A stretch of DNA of 64,000 nucleotides, from contig BPKM01000001.1 in assembly GCA_026005135.1 (NCBI GenBank), positions 558,001 through 622,000 on the forward strand. Direction: 5' to 3'. Numbering within the stretch: position 1 is the stretch's first letter; every line of letters starts with the position of its first letter. The notes below the pieces were generated by a model. The model did not search any database. It was not told the origin of the DNA and saw only the letters and a program-made list of their open reading frames with translations. Both the position numbers and the translations under genes were made by a program. Shown here piece by piece: positions 29,364 through 38,165 of the stretch. Source of the DNA: Leptospiraceae bacterium. Lineage in GTDB: Bacteria; Spirochaetota; Leptospiria; Leptospirales; Leptonemataceae.

Positions 29364-30266
29364 TTATTGTAAAGTAACTTTTTTAAATACATATATTTCG
29401 GAATTCTTTTTATCTGAAATCATATTATAAAATTTCTTTAATATATAAATAGAAGTTTTTTCTTCGAATTGTTTTAAAAAATCTTTATTAAAAAGATCCT
29501 TTTCCCAGAAATAAGTTTTATTTTGTAAGTTAAGAGAATAATTCAGATAGGTTAAAAGTTCATTACTTTCTTCTGGAATATTTGTTAAATAAATTATGTT
29601 TTTTATCTGTGAATTTAAAATATTATGAATAATAAAATTCATCATAGAAAAAAAATCATTTTTTGTTTTTGCTTTAAAATCAAATATAAAAATGGTATTA
29701 TTGTTGATAATAAAATTTATACTACAAAGTATTTCATTATTTTTTTCTATTATATAAGAATTTACATATTGTAATAATTTTTGATATTGATAAAAAGAAA
29801 ATTCTGGATTAGAATTATCATTAATAAAATTATATAAATTAAAAATTTCATCTTCGTAGTTTGTTAATTTTCTTAAAATTTTTCTATTTCTGTTTTGCAA
29901 AATAATTTTGCTGATATAAAATAAAATTAAATTTCCCGTATAAAATATTATAGAAAAAGAGATACTATAAAAAAAGTAATAATTAAAATATTCTTTTAGA
30001 ATAACTGGAAAAAAGAAATTTAAGATAAATAGAAATAAATTATAAAGAGATATTAAGATAAAAAAATTTATTAAAATATTTTTAATATTGAATTGGTGAT
30101 AAATTTTTTTTGATAAAAATATAAAACAAATTGATATAATTAAAGAATAAATAAGGAAATAAAAAAAATAATAAGAGATTTCTAAATTTTCTTTAAGCCA
30201 TATAATAAAAATAGGTAATAAAAATAAAATTACAAAACCTATATGATAAACAATCAAAAAAATCAT
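29364..30266 (-). CDS. Membrane protein with C-terminal GNAT-like domain
   Basis: A 300-residue protein of low GC. Residues 1-~125 hold four or five membrane helices. The remainder (from about 140) looks like a GNAT acetyltransferase-type domain: LLQYVNSYIIEKNNEILCSINFIINNNTIFIFDFKAK gives strands 2-4, and MNFIIHNILNSQIKNIIYLTN gives the following helix and strand. The acetyl-CoA motif Q/RxxGxG/A is not evident, so activity is doubtful. It is separated by 55 bp from the stress-protein gene, with no shared function apparent. Confidence 0.5.
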   Translation of the reverse strand: MIFLIVYHIGFVILFLLPIFIIWLKENLEISYYFFYFLIYSLIISICFIFLSKKIYHQFNIKNILINFFILISLYNLFLFILNFFFPVILKEYFNYYFFYSISFSIIFYTGNLILFYISKIILQNRNRKILRKLTNYEDEIFNLYNFINDNSNPEFSFYQYQKLLQYVNSYIIEKNNEILCSINFIINNNTIFIFDFKAKTKNDFFSMMNFIIHNILNSQIKNIIYLTNIPEESNELLTYLNYSLNLQNKTYFWEKDLFNKDFLKQFEEKTSIYILKKFYNMISDKKNSEIYVFKKVTLQ

Positions 30267-30355
30267 AAGATAGTAAAAATTAATTGATATTACTTAGTCA
30301 AATGTTTCTATACTTACTAAAACATAAGAAAATATACTAAAATATAATAAAATGT

Positions 30356-30383
30356 TTGACAGTCTATGAATTGATTTTAAAAT
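30356..30383 (+). promoter_or_regulatory. Sigma-70-type promoter for the small membrane peptide
   Basis: TTGACA (30356-30361), 16-bp spacer, TAAAAT (30378-30383). It lies about 45 bp before the ATG of the 34-codon gene, leaving a leader of ~38 nt that contains a strong GGAGGG ribosome binding site. Confidence 0.6.
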
Positions 30384-30427
30384 ATTTACAATAAATTGTA
30401 TATTATAAAAAGGTTTGGAGGGAAAAT

Positions 30428-30532
30428 ATGTTACTAAAAGGTGATGTAGTAGATATTTTAGTATTTTTTACTATACTATTTTTGATTGGTATGGGTTCCT
30501 TTGTCGTATATTTGATAAAAAAGAAAATTTAA
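30428..30532 (+). CDS. 34-residue single-helix membrane peptide
   Basis: Too short for usual gene calling, but well supported: TTGACA/TAAAAT promoter upstream, GGAGGG 6-7 nt before the ATG, and a clean product MLLKGDVVDILVFFTILFLI followed by GMGSFVVYLIKKKI. It has one membrane helix of ~22 residues with a basic C-terminus, so the N-terminus is likely outside. No family is recognised; it has the look of small subunits or assembly helpers of membrane complexes. It does not overlap any other gene. Confidence 0.6.
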   Translation: MLLKGDVVDILVFFTILFLIGMGSFVVYLIKKKI

Positions 30533-30876
30533 AATTTATTAGGGCTTTATTGAATAAATTTCATTTTAATTAAAGCAAAAATTTTTTATAAAAGTGAAAT
30601 TTTTTCAAATGTTACTAGCTTATGTTTAAAAATTTAATACTTTTTTCATATCACGAAAAATTGTCTAAAAATGTTGATAAATATTTTTATAAATAGCAAA
30701 CAATTAGCTTTTATGCAATAGAGCCATCTATTAATAGAAGATTAATTTTTTTAATATTTAGTAGAAATTATTTTAATTAAATATATAGAATTATTATAAT
30801 AATAAAATACATTGTGTATTTTGTTTATAATTAAAAATCTACTTTACATTTTATATTCTTTTTTTGATGTGAATCT
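30533..30876. other. 344-bp non-coding region holding a possible MITE
   Basis: This gap between the small peptide gene and the membrane glycosyltransferase has no open frame of note. It contains the inverted-repeat element described separately (30543-30725), including a hairpin AAATTTCA/TGAAATTT inside it followed by T6. The last 150 bases are plain A/T. Confidence 0.6.
30543..30725. mobile_element. MITE-like element with IS5/IS903-like terminal inverted repeats
   Basis: The left end GGCTTTATTGAATAAA (30543-30558) and the reverse complement of the right end, GGCTCTATTGCATAAA (30725-30710), match at 14 of 16 positions. The sequence resembles the termini of IS903-type elements of the IS5 family. 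The 183-bp interior has no coding capacity, which fits a miniature element or a deleted IS. No clear target-site duplication is seen. Confidence 0.45.
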
Positions 30877-33147
30877 ATGAATTTTGATTCTTTATTGATA
30901 CCAAAATTGACGTTAAATGAAATTATAAAAAAATTAAAATATGTATTATTAAAGTATAAGTATATAATTTTATCTATTAATTTATTTTCTATAATAAATT
31001 TTATTAATTTTTTACCTTTATTGGATAACTATTCCTATATAGGTTTTCTTTTACATTTGTTATGTATTCTTTTTTATTTATTTAACTATAAAGAATTTTC
31101 TTTAAATCTAAAGAAATCCATTCTTTTTTTAATATCTCTAATGATTTTATTGTACATACATTTAATTATAAAAATAAAAATTATTTATTCTTATGATGAA
31201 GAAATAATCCTTTTTAGAAAAAGGTATATAATATTTTTAATTAGCATAGTATTTATATATATTTTATTGTATTATAAAAAATTTACTATAAAATATAAAA
31301 ACTTCATAACTCGATTATTATTTTTTTTTATTATTCTTATTTTATATTTATCATGGGGAAATACATTGTTTACTCTTGATATTTTTTACCTTATAACTAT
31401 TTCATTTAAATTGTTATTTTATAGTAATTTAAATTTAGATGAAATAGGAATAAAACAAAAATATAAAATGGATGAATTATTAGTACCAGGTGAAAAACTT
31501 ATTCCTGGTAAAGATGAACATTTTTATTCTATTTTTCCCTTACTTCCTTCTATATTGAATGCTTTTTTATTATTTATTTTAAAATTTTTTTGTATTCCTT
31601 TTGGATCTTTAAAATTTAAAATTTTTTTTATATCTTTTTTAAAAGAAAATATATTAAATTTTAGTTTATTATTTCAATCTCAGAAAACGATTGCTGCTAT
31701 AATTGCTTGGTTAACAGCTATACTTTTTTATAATTTTTTAAAAAATATTGGTATTAAATTATCATTTCAACAAAGATTATTTTATGTATTATTATATTCC
31801 TTAGGAAGTATTCATTGGAGTATTTCAGCATCAAATCTATGGCAACATACTTATATAGAATTCTTTAACTTGATTTTAATTCTTCTCTTCTTAAAATTGA
31901 TTAAGATTCAAAAGTATTATTTTATATTTTTTATAGGAGTTTTACAAGGAATTTTATTTTATATTAGACCTACAACAATTTTTATTTCTTTTGTTTATAT
32001 ATGTGTTTTATTTTATTTAATTAACAAAAAAAATTTAAAAATTAATTATAGAAAATTAATATTTTATTTAATATTTGGTAATCTTATAATCATTCTACCA
32101 TTAGCATATTTAAATTTTACAACTTATGGAAATCCTATAGGTGGTTATTTAATTCCAATTTTGAATCCAGAATATAAAAAAGATGTTACTTTTTCTTTTG
32201 ATAATTATTTTATTAATTTTTTAGGTATTTTCTTTTCTCCTAATTATGGTATTTTTGCTTTTCATCCTTTTTTTATTATTTCTTTAATTATATTTCTTTT
32301 TAATTTTAAAAAAATATATATAAAGGATTTATTTAAGAATCATATTGTTTTTATTTCTTTAGTAATTATAATTTTATATGCGCTATTTTATTCATCTAAT
32401 GTACAATGGACTGGATTTTATAATTATGGAACAAGAATGTTTTCAGATATTATAATTTATTTTTTTATAATATTTATATTTATTCTGGAAAAGATAAAAA
32501 ATAATATAAATATATTCTTTAATATTTTATTGAATTGTTCTTATTTATTTGCATTTATTATACAATTTTATGGAACATATAGCCTACATTTATTAGGTGA
32601 TTGGTATTGTGATGTTCATAGAAAAAGAGATTATGCTATAGATGTTCAAAATAAAATTTGGGATATTAAAGATCCTTTATTTTTTCATAAAATATGGTTC
32701 AGAAGTCAACCTTTGTATAAAGAAAAAACCGTTTTTTTAGGAGAGAAAATTTGTACTTTATATCCAGTAAAAGAATTGAATTCTTATTTATTATTTGATC
32801 AAAAATTAATAAAAAAAATAGAAGACTTAGATAAACATACAGGAAACAATGAACAAAACAATCTTCCAAAAGGAACATTACTTTTTAATTATTATTTTTT
32901 TGTTGATAAACAAAATTATATATTAAAGATCTTTATTGAAAACCAGAGTCAAGAAATAGGAGAAATAAGAATTTATATAAAAAATTCTAAAAATATAAAA
33001 GAATATAAATTTAATATATTACCCAAAAATAATATTTATGAAATACCAATTACAGGTTCATATAGACAGGAAAAAATATCATTATTTGCTTTTAGTAAAA
33101 AATATGATAAAATTATTTTAAAGAAAATAGAAGTGATTCGTAAATAA
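30877..33147 (+). CDS. GT-C fold membrane glycosyltransferase, putative
   Basis: A 756-residue polytopic membrane protein with ~12 hydrophobic segments and a C-terminal ~170-residue soluble domain. FYIRPTTIFISFVYICVLFYL and SPNYGIFAFHPFFIISLI match the membrane pattern of dolichyl-phosphate-mannose-type GT-C transferases, where the arginine sits in a periplasmic loop after a helix. It lacks a recognisable DDx motif in the first loop; the residues PGEKLIPGKDEHFYSIF may be in that position. It likely modifies lipid or protein with a polyprenyl-linked sugar. It is notably AT-rich, with no clear ribosome binding site. Confidence 0.6.
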   Translation: MNFDSLLIPKLTLNEIIKKLKYVLLKYKYIILSINLFSIINFINFLPLLDNYSYIGFLLHLLCILFYLFNYKEFSLNLKKSILFLISLMILLYIHLIIKIKIIYSYDEEIILFRKRYIIFLISIVFIYILLYYKKFTIKYKNFITRLLFFFIILILYLSWGNTLFTLDIFYLITISFKLLFYSNLNLDEIGIKQKYKMDELLVPGEKLIPGKDEHFYSIFPLLPSILNAFLLFILKFFCIPFGSLKFKIFFISFLKENILNFSLLFQSQKTIAAIIAWLTAILFYNFLKNIGIKLSFQQRLFYVLLYSLGSIHWSISASNLWQHTYIEFFNLILILLFLKLIKIQKYYFIFFIGVLQGILFYIRPTTIFISFVYICVLFYLINKKNLKINYRKLIFYLIFGNLIIILPLAYLNFTTYGNPIGGYLIPILNPEYKKDVTFSFDNYFINFLGIFFSPNYGIFAFHPFFIISLIIFLFNFKKIYIKDLFKNHIVFISLVIIILYALFYSSNVQWTGFYNYGTRMFSDIIIYFFIIFIFILEKIKNNINIFFNILLNCSYLFAFIIQFYGTYSLHLLGDWYCDVHRKRDYAIDVQNKIWDIKDPLFFHKIWFRSQPLYKEKTVFLGEKICTLYPVKELNSYLLFDQKLIKKIEDLDKHTGNNEQNNLPKGTLLFNYYFFVDKQNYILKIFIENQSQEIGEIRIYIKNSKNIKEYKFNILPKNNIYEIPITGSYRQEKISLFAFSKKYDKIILKKIEVIRK

Positions 33148-33165
33148 TCTTGTTTTTGATAAAAT

Positions 33166-34062
33166 TTAAAATCTTGGTACTGGAATATAGAGGCTATTAT
33201 CAAATAAGGGATTAGAATATATAGGAATAGCTTTTTTATAGATGATTTTTCTGTGTAATGTTAAATTTGTGGGAAAAGTTTCTTTGCATTTTTCCATGGA
33301 TAAAGAAGAAATTTTGAATTCTGGAAAGTGTTTTTCTAAGGAACAATAAATAGATGGGTTATTTAAAATATTTTGTTGATTATATTCTTTGTATTTTAGA
33401 ATTAAATCTTTTAAATATTGTTTTATTTTATCTTTATCTACTTGCTGAAAAAAATTAGAATTGATTATATTATTTAATTGTTCTATAGATGATAAATTAA
33501 TTAACATATTTAAATCTTTATTATTTTTATTTTTTAATAAAAATTTATGATATAAATTATAATATAATAATAAAGCACAGTAATTTTTTAAATAAAGATC
33601 ATCTATAAATGATAGTTGAGATAAAACATCAAAATATTTTTCATCTAAGATTTTTGAGCGACATTCTAAAAAATTTCTAATATCTCCAATTTTGGGTTGA
33701 AATATTAATGATGGGGATATATTTTCGCCGCTAATTAATTCTTGAATCGTATTAAAATCATGAATATCGATTAAAAAAATTGTATATTCGTAATAATATT
33801 CTTCGAAGGGATTTAATTCTAAAGTCTTTCGATAATAATATTTTGCTAAACCATAAGATTCTGGATATAATGAATAAATACGAGCTTTCCATAAGAATAA
33901 TTGTGGATTTTCTTTTTTATGCTCATATTCATATTTTTTTATAAGTTCTATTATTTTTAGAAAATTTCCCTTATTATAATAAGCTTGTATTTCGTCATTT
34001 ATATTATTATTAAAATTACACGATAAAAATAAAATTATAATAAAATATAAAGACCTATGCAT
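33166..34062 (-). CDS. Putative lipoprotein with TPR-like repeats
   Basis: A ~298-residue protein. MHRSLYFIIILFLSC ends in a lipobox-like LFLSC, so it is probably a lipoprotein of the outer or inner membrane. The early part YYNKGNFLKIIELIKKYEYEH and WKARIYSLYPESYGLAKYYYRKTLELNPFEEYYYEY looks like two TPR repeats; the rest is helical and unassigned. The ATG at 34062 is used here because it gives the cleanest signal peptide; another in-frame ATG lies at 34077. Either way it overlaps the end of galE, so the two are likely one transcript. Confidence 0.6.
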   Translation of the reverse strand: MHRSLYFIIILFLSCNFNNNINDEIQAYYNKGNFLKIIELIKKYEYEHKKENPQLFLWKARIYSLYPESYGLAKYYYRKTLELNPFEEYYYEYTIFLIDIHDFNTIQELISGENISPSLIFQPKIGDIRNFLECRSKILDEKYFDVLSQLSFIDDLYLKNYCALLLYYNLYHKFLLKNKNNKDLNMLINLSSIEQLNNIINSNFFQQVDKDKIKQYLKDLILKYKEYNQQNILNNPSIYCSLEKHFPEFKISSLSMEKCKETFPTNLTLHRKIIYKKAIPIYSNPLFDNSLYIPVPRF

Positions 34063-35032
34063 ATTTTTGATATACATTCCACATTGTTTTTATTATAGTT
34101 TCTGGATCCGAATATTTGGGTTTCCAATTTAATAATTCTTTTGCCTTCTGGGAAGATGCTAAAAGCTTAGCCGCATCTCCAGGTCTTCGGGAAGTAATTT
34201 CGTAATTAATTTTTTTTCCAGATACTTTTTCAGCCATTTGAATCATCTCTAAAACAGACATACCATTTTCTGAACCAAGATTAACAGTAATATCTTTATC
34301 GTTTTTTATAATATAATCCATTGCAAGTAAATGGGCTTCACTTAAATCATTCACGTGTATATAATCACGTATACAGGTACCATCTCTAGTTGGATAATCA
34401 TTACCATAAACCTGCATTTTTTCTCTTTTACCAATTAATGTTTCCATAACAATAGGTAATAGATTTTGTGGTTCATTTTCTAATCCTTTTGCTCTTTCTT
34501 TAACATCATATCCAGCAGCGTTAAAGTATCTTAACGAAGCATAACGTAAACCTTTTAATTTAGAAAACCATTCAAGATTATCTTCTATTATTTTTTTAGT
34601 AAAACCATAATAATTCGTAGGAATCCTTGGATGGTTTTCGTCTATGGGTAAATATTGAGGTTCGCCATAGACAGCAGCGCTAGATGAAAAAATAAAATAT
34701 TTTATATTATTTTGAATCATATTTTCTAATAAATATAAGGTACCACGAATATTATTATGAGAATATTTTACCGGATCAAGCATTGACTCGCCAGCGGCTT
34801 TACTTGCTGCAAAATGGAATACAACGTCAGGTTTATATTTCATCAATTGTTTCATGATTATTTCATTTTTAAAATCACCTTCTATAAGTTTATAAAGTGG
34901 GTGATTTATTATGTTTTTTCGATTACCTGTTGAAAAATCATCACATACCAGTATTTCAATATTTCTTTCTAAAAGATCATAAACAATATGAGTTCCAATA
35001 TATCCTGCACCACCTGTTATTAATGCCTTCAT
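34055..35032 (-). CDS. galE: UDP-glucose 4-epimerase
   Basis: An extended SDR epimerase of 325 residues from the ATG at 35032, which is preferred over the upstream in-frame start at 35083 because MKALITGGAGYIGTHIVYDL starts directly with the NAD motif (GxxGxxG). Seen: the Ser-Tyr-x3-Lys triad (SSSAAVYG, YYGFTKKIIE), RYFNAAGYDVKE and GTCIRDYIHVNDLSEAH. It interconverts UDP-glucose and UDP-galactose and supplies surface sugars. AAAGG lies upstream of the ATG. The next gene overlaps it by 8 bp. Confidence 0.94.
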   Translation of the reverse strand: MKALITGGAGYIGTHIVYDLLERNIEILVCDDFSTGNRKNIINHPLYKLIEGDFKNEIIMKQLMKYKPDVVFHFAASKAAGESMLDPVKYSHNNIRGTLYLLENMIQNNIKYFIFSSSAAVYGEPQYLPIDENHPRIPTNYYGFTKKIIEDNLEWFSKLKGLRYASLRYFNAAGYDVKERAKGLENEPQNLLPIVMETLIGKREKMQVYGNDYPTRDGTCIRDYIHVNDLSEAHLLAMDYIIKNDKDITVNLGSENGMSVLEMIQMAEKVSGKKINYEITSRRPGDAAKLLASSQKAKELLNWKPKYSDPETIIKTMWNVYQKYA

Positions 35033-35157
35033 AAAAAAACCTTTTATGTAAAAAAATAATTGAAATGACAAATATTTTAACAAAAATTTATGTGCAAATA
35101 GATTTTAAACAATTTTATTATTTAATAGCCTGATCATTATATTTTAAATAAAAAAAA

Positions 35158-35457
35158 TTGGAAAATCTGAATGCTTTAAAAAAAATGTCTGATACTTATA
35201 TAATTATGATAGAACAGAATGAAAATGAACAATTAGAAATAAAAAAATTGATAGAAGAAAGGAATAAAAAGGTAAAAAATTATCAGAAGCGATTAATAAA
35301 TGTATCTAAGGTTAGAGATTATATAAAACAAAAAAAATGCGAAGTAAGTGATGAAACAATCGAAGCAATCGATAATAAATTACGAGAAATGATTGATAAA
35401 GCAATATTTAGAACAAAGTCAAATAAAAGAATAACAGTTAGACCACATGATTTATAA
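35158..35457 (+). CDS. Small coiled-coil protein of unknown function
   Basis: A 99-residue charged protein from the TTG at 35158; an ATG at 35185 (MSDTYIIMIEQNENEQ) is equally possible. The region KLIEERNKKVKNYQKRLINV is heptad-like and helical. No known domain is seen. It lies 14 bp before the cupin gene on the same strand, so both are probably co-transcribed with the phosphatase. The evidence is an open frame, codon use like its neighbours and the spacing. Confidence 0.5.
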   Translation: MENLNALKKMSDTYIIMIEQNENEQLEIKKLIEERNKKVKNYQKRLINVSKVRDYIKQKKCEVSDETIEAIDNKLREMIDKAIFRTKSNKRITVRPHDL

Positions 35458-35471
35458 AACAGGAGAAGAAA

Positions 35472-35882
35472 ATGGAAGTATATAAAAAAGTAAAAGTAAT
35501 TAAATGGCCTTATAAAGAAATACCAACGGAGGAAAAAGTAAGAAAAGAAATGGAAAAATATGGATTTAAGGTTTATGATTTACAAACAGTTCCTGGTTGG
35601 TTTGAAAGAAGTCGCCATAGCCATGATTATGATGAAATACGTGGTGCAGTAGAAGGAGTAATTACTTTTCATTTCGACGAGGGACCAGTTACAATTGAAG
35701 CAGGAGATATTTTGATTATACCTGGTGGAATTCCTCATGAAGTAAAAGTTCATAATCCTAATCCTTTTAAAGCATTTAAGGGATCTATAACAGGAGAAAG
35801 AAAAGTAACAGAATACGAAGATGCAAAAGGTAGTATGGAAGAATTAAAACAAAAAGGGCAATACGAAGGTATTTTAGAATAA
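35472..35882 (+). CDS. Cupin-domain metal protein
   Basis: A 136-residue single cupin. RSRHSHDYDEIRGAVEGVITFHF is cupin motif 1 (H-x-H-x3-4-E) and GDILIIPGGIPHEVKVHN is motif 2 with its His, so a divalent metal is likely bound. The N-terminal region KWPYKEIPTEEKVRKEMEKYGFKVYDLQTVPGW is typical of a small bacterial group of unknown reaction. CAGGAGAAG provides the ribosome binding site. The phosphatase gene starts 1 bp later. Confidence 0.85.
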   Translation: MEVYKKVKVIKWPYKEIPTEEKVRKEMEKYGFKVYDLQTVPGWFERSRHSHDYDEIRGAVEGVITFHFDEGPVTIEAGDILIIPGGIPHEVKVHNPNPFKAFKGSITGERKVTEYEDAKGSMEELKQKGQYEGILE

Positions 35883-35883
35883 T

Positions 35884-36525
35884 ATGAAAGATCTAATCAT
35901 ATTTGATTTAGATGGAACAATTGAAGATAGTCGACTTGATATGTCTTTAAGTGTTAATCGCGTTCGTAGAATATATCAATTACCTGAGTTATCATTAGAT
36001 GCTATACAATCTCTTGTTAATAAAGGTATGGATTTTTTATATCGTAATTGTTTTCCAGAATTAATAAAAAATAATTCTATTCCTGAAGATCTGATTTTTA
36101 AATATGAAATGGATTATGGAGAACATATTGTCGATCATACAAAACTTTATGAAGGAATAGATATAGTAATTAAAACATTATCTGAAAAACATATTCTTTT
36201 TGTATATACCAATAAACCAGAAAAATTAAGTAAATTATTACTACAAAAATTAGGATTATTGGACTATTTTACAAAGATAATAGGGGGAGATAGTTTTAAT
36301 CAATCCAAACCATCGCCAGAACCAATTCTTTCTACTTTACAAGATATAAGTTTTAAACCATCTGAAATTTATGTTATTGGTGATACAGAAGGAGATATTC
36401 AAACAGCAAAAAATTTAAATGGTAAAGCAATCTGGTGTAAATGGGGATATTCAAATAAAACACCCACAATAACTCCAGATTTTATTGCCAATAAACCATT
36501 AGATTTATTAGAAATTTTAAATTGA
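35884..36525 (+). CDS. HAD-superfamily phosphatase, phosphoglycolate phosphatase-like
   Basis: A 213-residue HAD hydrolase. LIIFDLDGTIEDSRLDM holds motif I (DxDGT), LFVYTNKP motif II (Thr), the Lys of SKPSPEPI motif III, and YVIGDTEGDIQTAKN motif IV. An alpha-helical cap of subclass C1 lies between (residues ~15-80). This fits phosphoglycolate phosphatase or pyrophosphatase types; substrate is not determinable. It ends directly against the convergent gene at 36526, with no room for a terminator. Confidence 0.85.
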   Translation: MKDLIIFDLDGTIEDSRLDMSLSVNRVRRIYQLPELSLDAIQSLVNKGMDFLYRNCFPELIKNNSIPEDLIFKYEMDYGEHIVDHTKLYEGIDIVIKTLSEKHILFVYTNKPEKLSKLLLQKLGLLDYFTKIIGGDSFNQSKPSPEPILSTLQDISFKPSEIYVIGDTEGDIQTAKNLNGKAIWCKWGYSNKTPTITPDFIANKPLDLLEILN

Positions 36526-37356
36526 TTATAATTCTTTTGCAATAGCTTCTGCTACTAATCTTGCACCTAAGAAAGTCCATACAGGTAATAAATCTGCACC
36601 AGTGGCAACTGCACCAGTTGCAGAATCAGCTATATTCATTGCAGATGGTAAATATGCTTTTATTTTTTCTGCTACAGGTCCAGTGTAAGATTTTACTTTG
36701 TCTAAGTAAAGAGATAATGTAGATTGCATAGAATTTATTGTTTCAGAAACATTTTCTATATTTCCAATACCTAAGGAATTAAATTTATTTTGTATTTCAT
36801 TTTGATTTTTAAATAATTTCGAGATAGTATTGGCACTACCTTCAATTAAATTATCAGTGAAAGGTAATGCTATTTCTATTAAAGCATAATAAATTAAAAG
36901 TTCTAATCCTGCTGGTGTATTTCTTAATTTATTAATTTTATTAGAGATATCCCCAGTATATAATTTATTTGTTGCATAAGCAATTACCAATGCTTTAACA
37001 CCAGCATCTAAGGCTTGTTGTGGATCAGATTCAAATGTTCTTTTTTGACTATTCCCCATTCCAAATAAATTTAATACATTTTTAATACCTGCATATCCAG
37101 CTATTAATTTATCTGATGTATCCACATAAGAAAAAGCTTTTAATGCAGATTGAATATTCTCATCGTTTAGTTTTTCATAAGCTTTTTGGATTTCTTCCTG
37201 AGAAATATCTGGTCTTACTCTTCTTAGACCATCTTCGAATTGATTATAAAATTGAAATTGAACATCAATAGGAACAATATTAAAAATAGTTGAAAGTAAT
37301 TTAACTGTATAATCATCTTCTTTAAATTGTGATAAATATTCTCGTAATTGATTCAT
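36526..37356 (-). CDS. Helical protein of unknown function with hydrophobic segments
   Basis: A 276-residue protein with no family I recognise. It is almost wholly helical. Moderately hydrophobic segments (GLELLIYYALIEIALPF, ADLLPVWTFLGARLVAEAIA) could touch a membrane. The N-terminal MNQLREYLSQFKEDDYTVKL has no signal peptide. CAGGAG lies 7-8 nt upstream of the ATG, so it is likely well translated. It stands alone between the convergent phosphatase and tpx. Confidence 0.6.
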   Translation of the reverse strand: MNQLREYLSQFKEDDYTVKLLSTIFNIVPIDVQFQFYNQFEDGLRRVRPDISQEEIQKAYEKLNDENIQSALKAFSYVDTSDKLIAGYAGIKNVLNLFGMGNSQKRTFESDPQQALDAGVKALVIAYATNKLYTGDISNKINKLRNTPAGLELLIYYALIEIALPFTDNLIEGSANTISKLFKNQNEIQNKFNSLGIGNIENVSETINSMQSTLSLYLDKVKSYTGPVAEKIKAYLPSAMNIADSATGAVATGADLLPVWTFLGARLVAEAIAKEL

Positions 37357-37468
37357 AAAAAACTCCTGAAAAAAATTCCCACCACACCCACCTAAATAAA
37401 AATACAGAATTTAATATTAAATTGAAATTGTTTTATGTCAATGAAAAAACAATAATAATATAAATTTT

Positions 37469-37966
37469 TTAAATATTTTTTAATACATCATCATAATCTG
37501 GTTCTTGAGCTATTTCTGGTACAACCTGTGTATAAGAAATCTTTCCATCTGTATTTACAATAAAAATTACTCTCGCTAAACATCCTTTTAGAGGTCCTTC
37601 AGCTATTACGATACCCCATTTTTCCATATCGCGATAACGAAAATCAGATGCAACTGTTAAATTTGCGATATTAAAGCTTTCACAAAATCTTTTTTGAGCA
37701 AATGGTAAATCCATTGAAATAACAAAAACTTCTACGTTCGAAAGATTTTGGACTTTTTCGTTAAAAACTTTTGTTTCCTTTTCGCACACACCTGTATCTA
37801 AGGAAGGAACAGCAATTATAATTTGTTTTTTACCAGAAGGTAGACCAATGACTTTTTCCTGTAAATCTTTTGTTACTACTGTTGATGGAGGAGCAATACT
37901 TCCAGGTTGTAAGGGAGTACCTATTAAATGAATTGGATTTCCTTTAAAATTTACTGTTGCACTCAT
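37469..37966 (-). CDS. tpx: Thiol peroxidase, Tpx-type peroxiredoxin
   Basis: A 165-residue atypical 2-Cys peroxiredoxin that reduces peroxides with thioredoxin. MSATVNFKGNPIHLIGTPLQPGS is the conserved N-terminus; PSLDTGVCEKETKVFNE has the peroxidatic Cys (C61) with its Thr, and FAQKRFCESFNIANLTVASDFR carries the resolving Cys (C95). AAAGGAG lies 7 nt before the ATG. It is divergent from the Card1-like gene with a 199-bp gap. Confidence 0.95.
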   Translation of the reverse strand: MSATVNFKGNPIHLIGTPLQPGSIAPPSTVVTKDLQEKVIGLPSGKKQIIIAVPSLDTGVCEKETKVFNEKVQNLSNVEVFVISMDLPFAQKRFCESFNIANLTVASDFRYRDMEKWGIVIAEGPLKGCLARVIFIVNTDGKISYTQVVPEIAQEPDYDDVLKNI

Positions 37967-38130
37967 ATTTTACTCCTTTTTTTATTTTTTATTTATTATC
38001 ATTTTTAGTATGTTTTTAAATGTTTTAAGAAACAATAAAAATAATAATCATTATATTACAATATCTTTTTTTTAAAATGATTTTTTTATTTAATTTTATA
38101 ATCTTAAATATCAATTTATAAAAAATATAC

Positions 38131-38158
38131 TTGAAAAAATATTTTTAAAAATTAAAAT
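38131..38158 (+). promoter_or_regulatory. Promoter of the Card1-like gene, likely leaderless
   Basis: TTGAAA (38131-38136), 16-bp spacer, TAAAAT (38153-38158), then 7 nt to the ATG at 38166. Transcription would start at or next to the first codon. No Shine-Dalgarno sequence is visible. Confidence 0.5.
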
Positions 38159-38165
38159 AGCATTT

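Noticed and set aside
30543-30725. Complete insertion sequence
   Set aside because: The interior of 183 bp has no transposase reading frame and no target-site duplication was found, so only a MITE or remnant is claimed.
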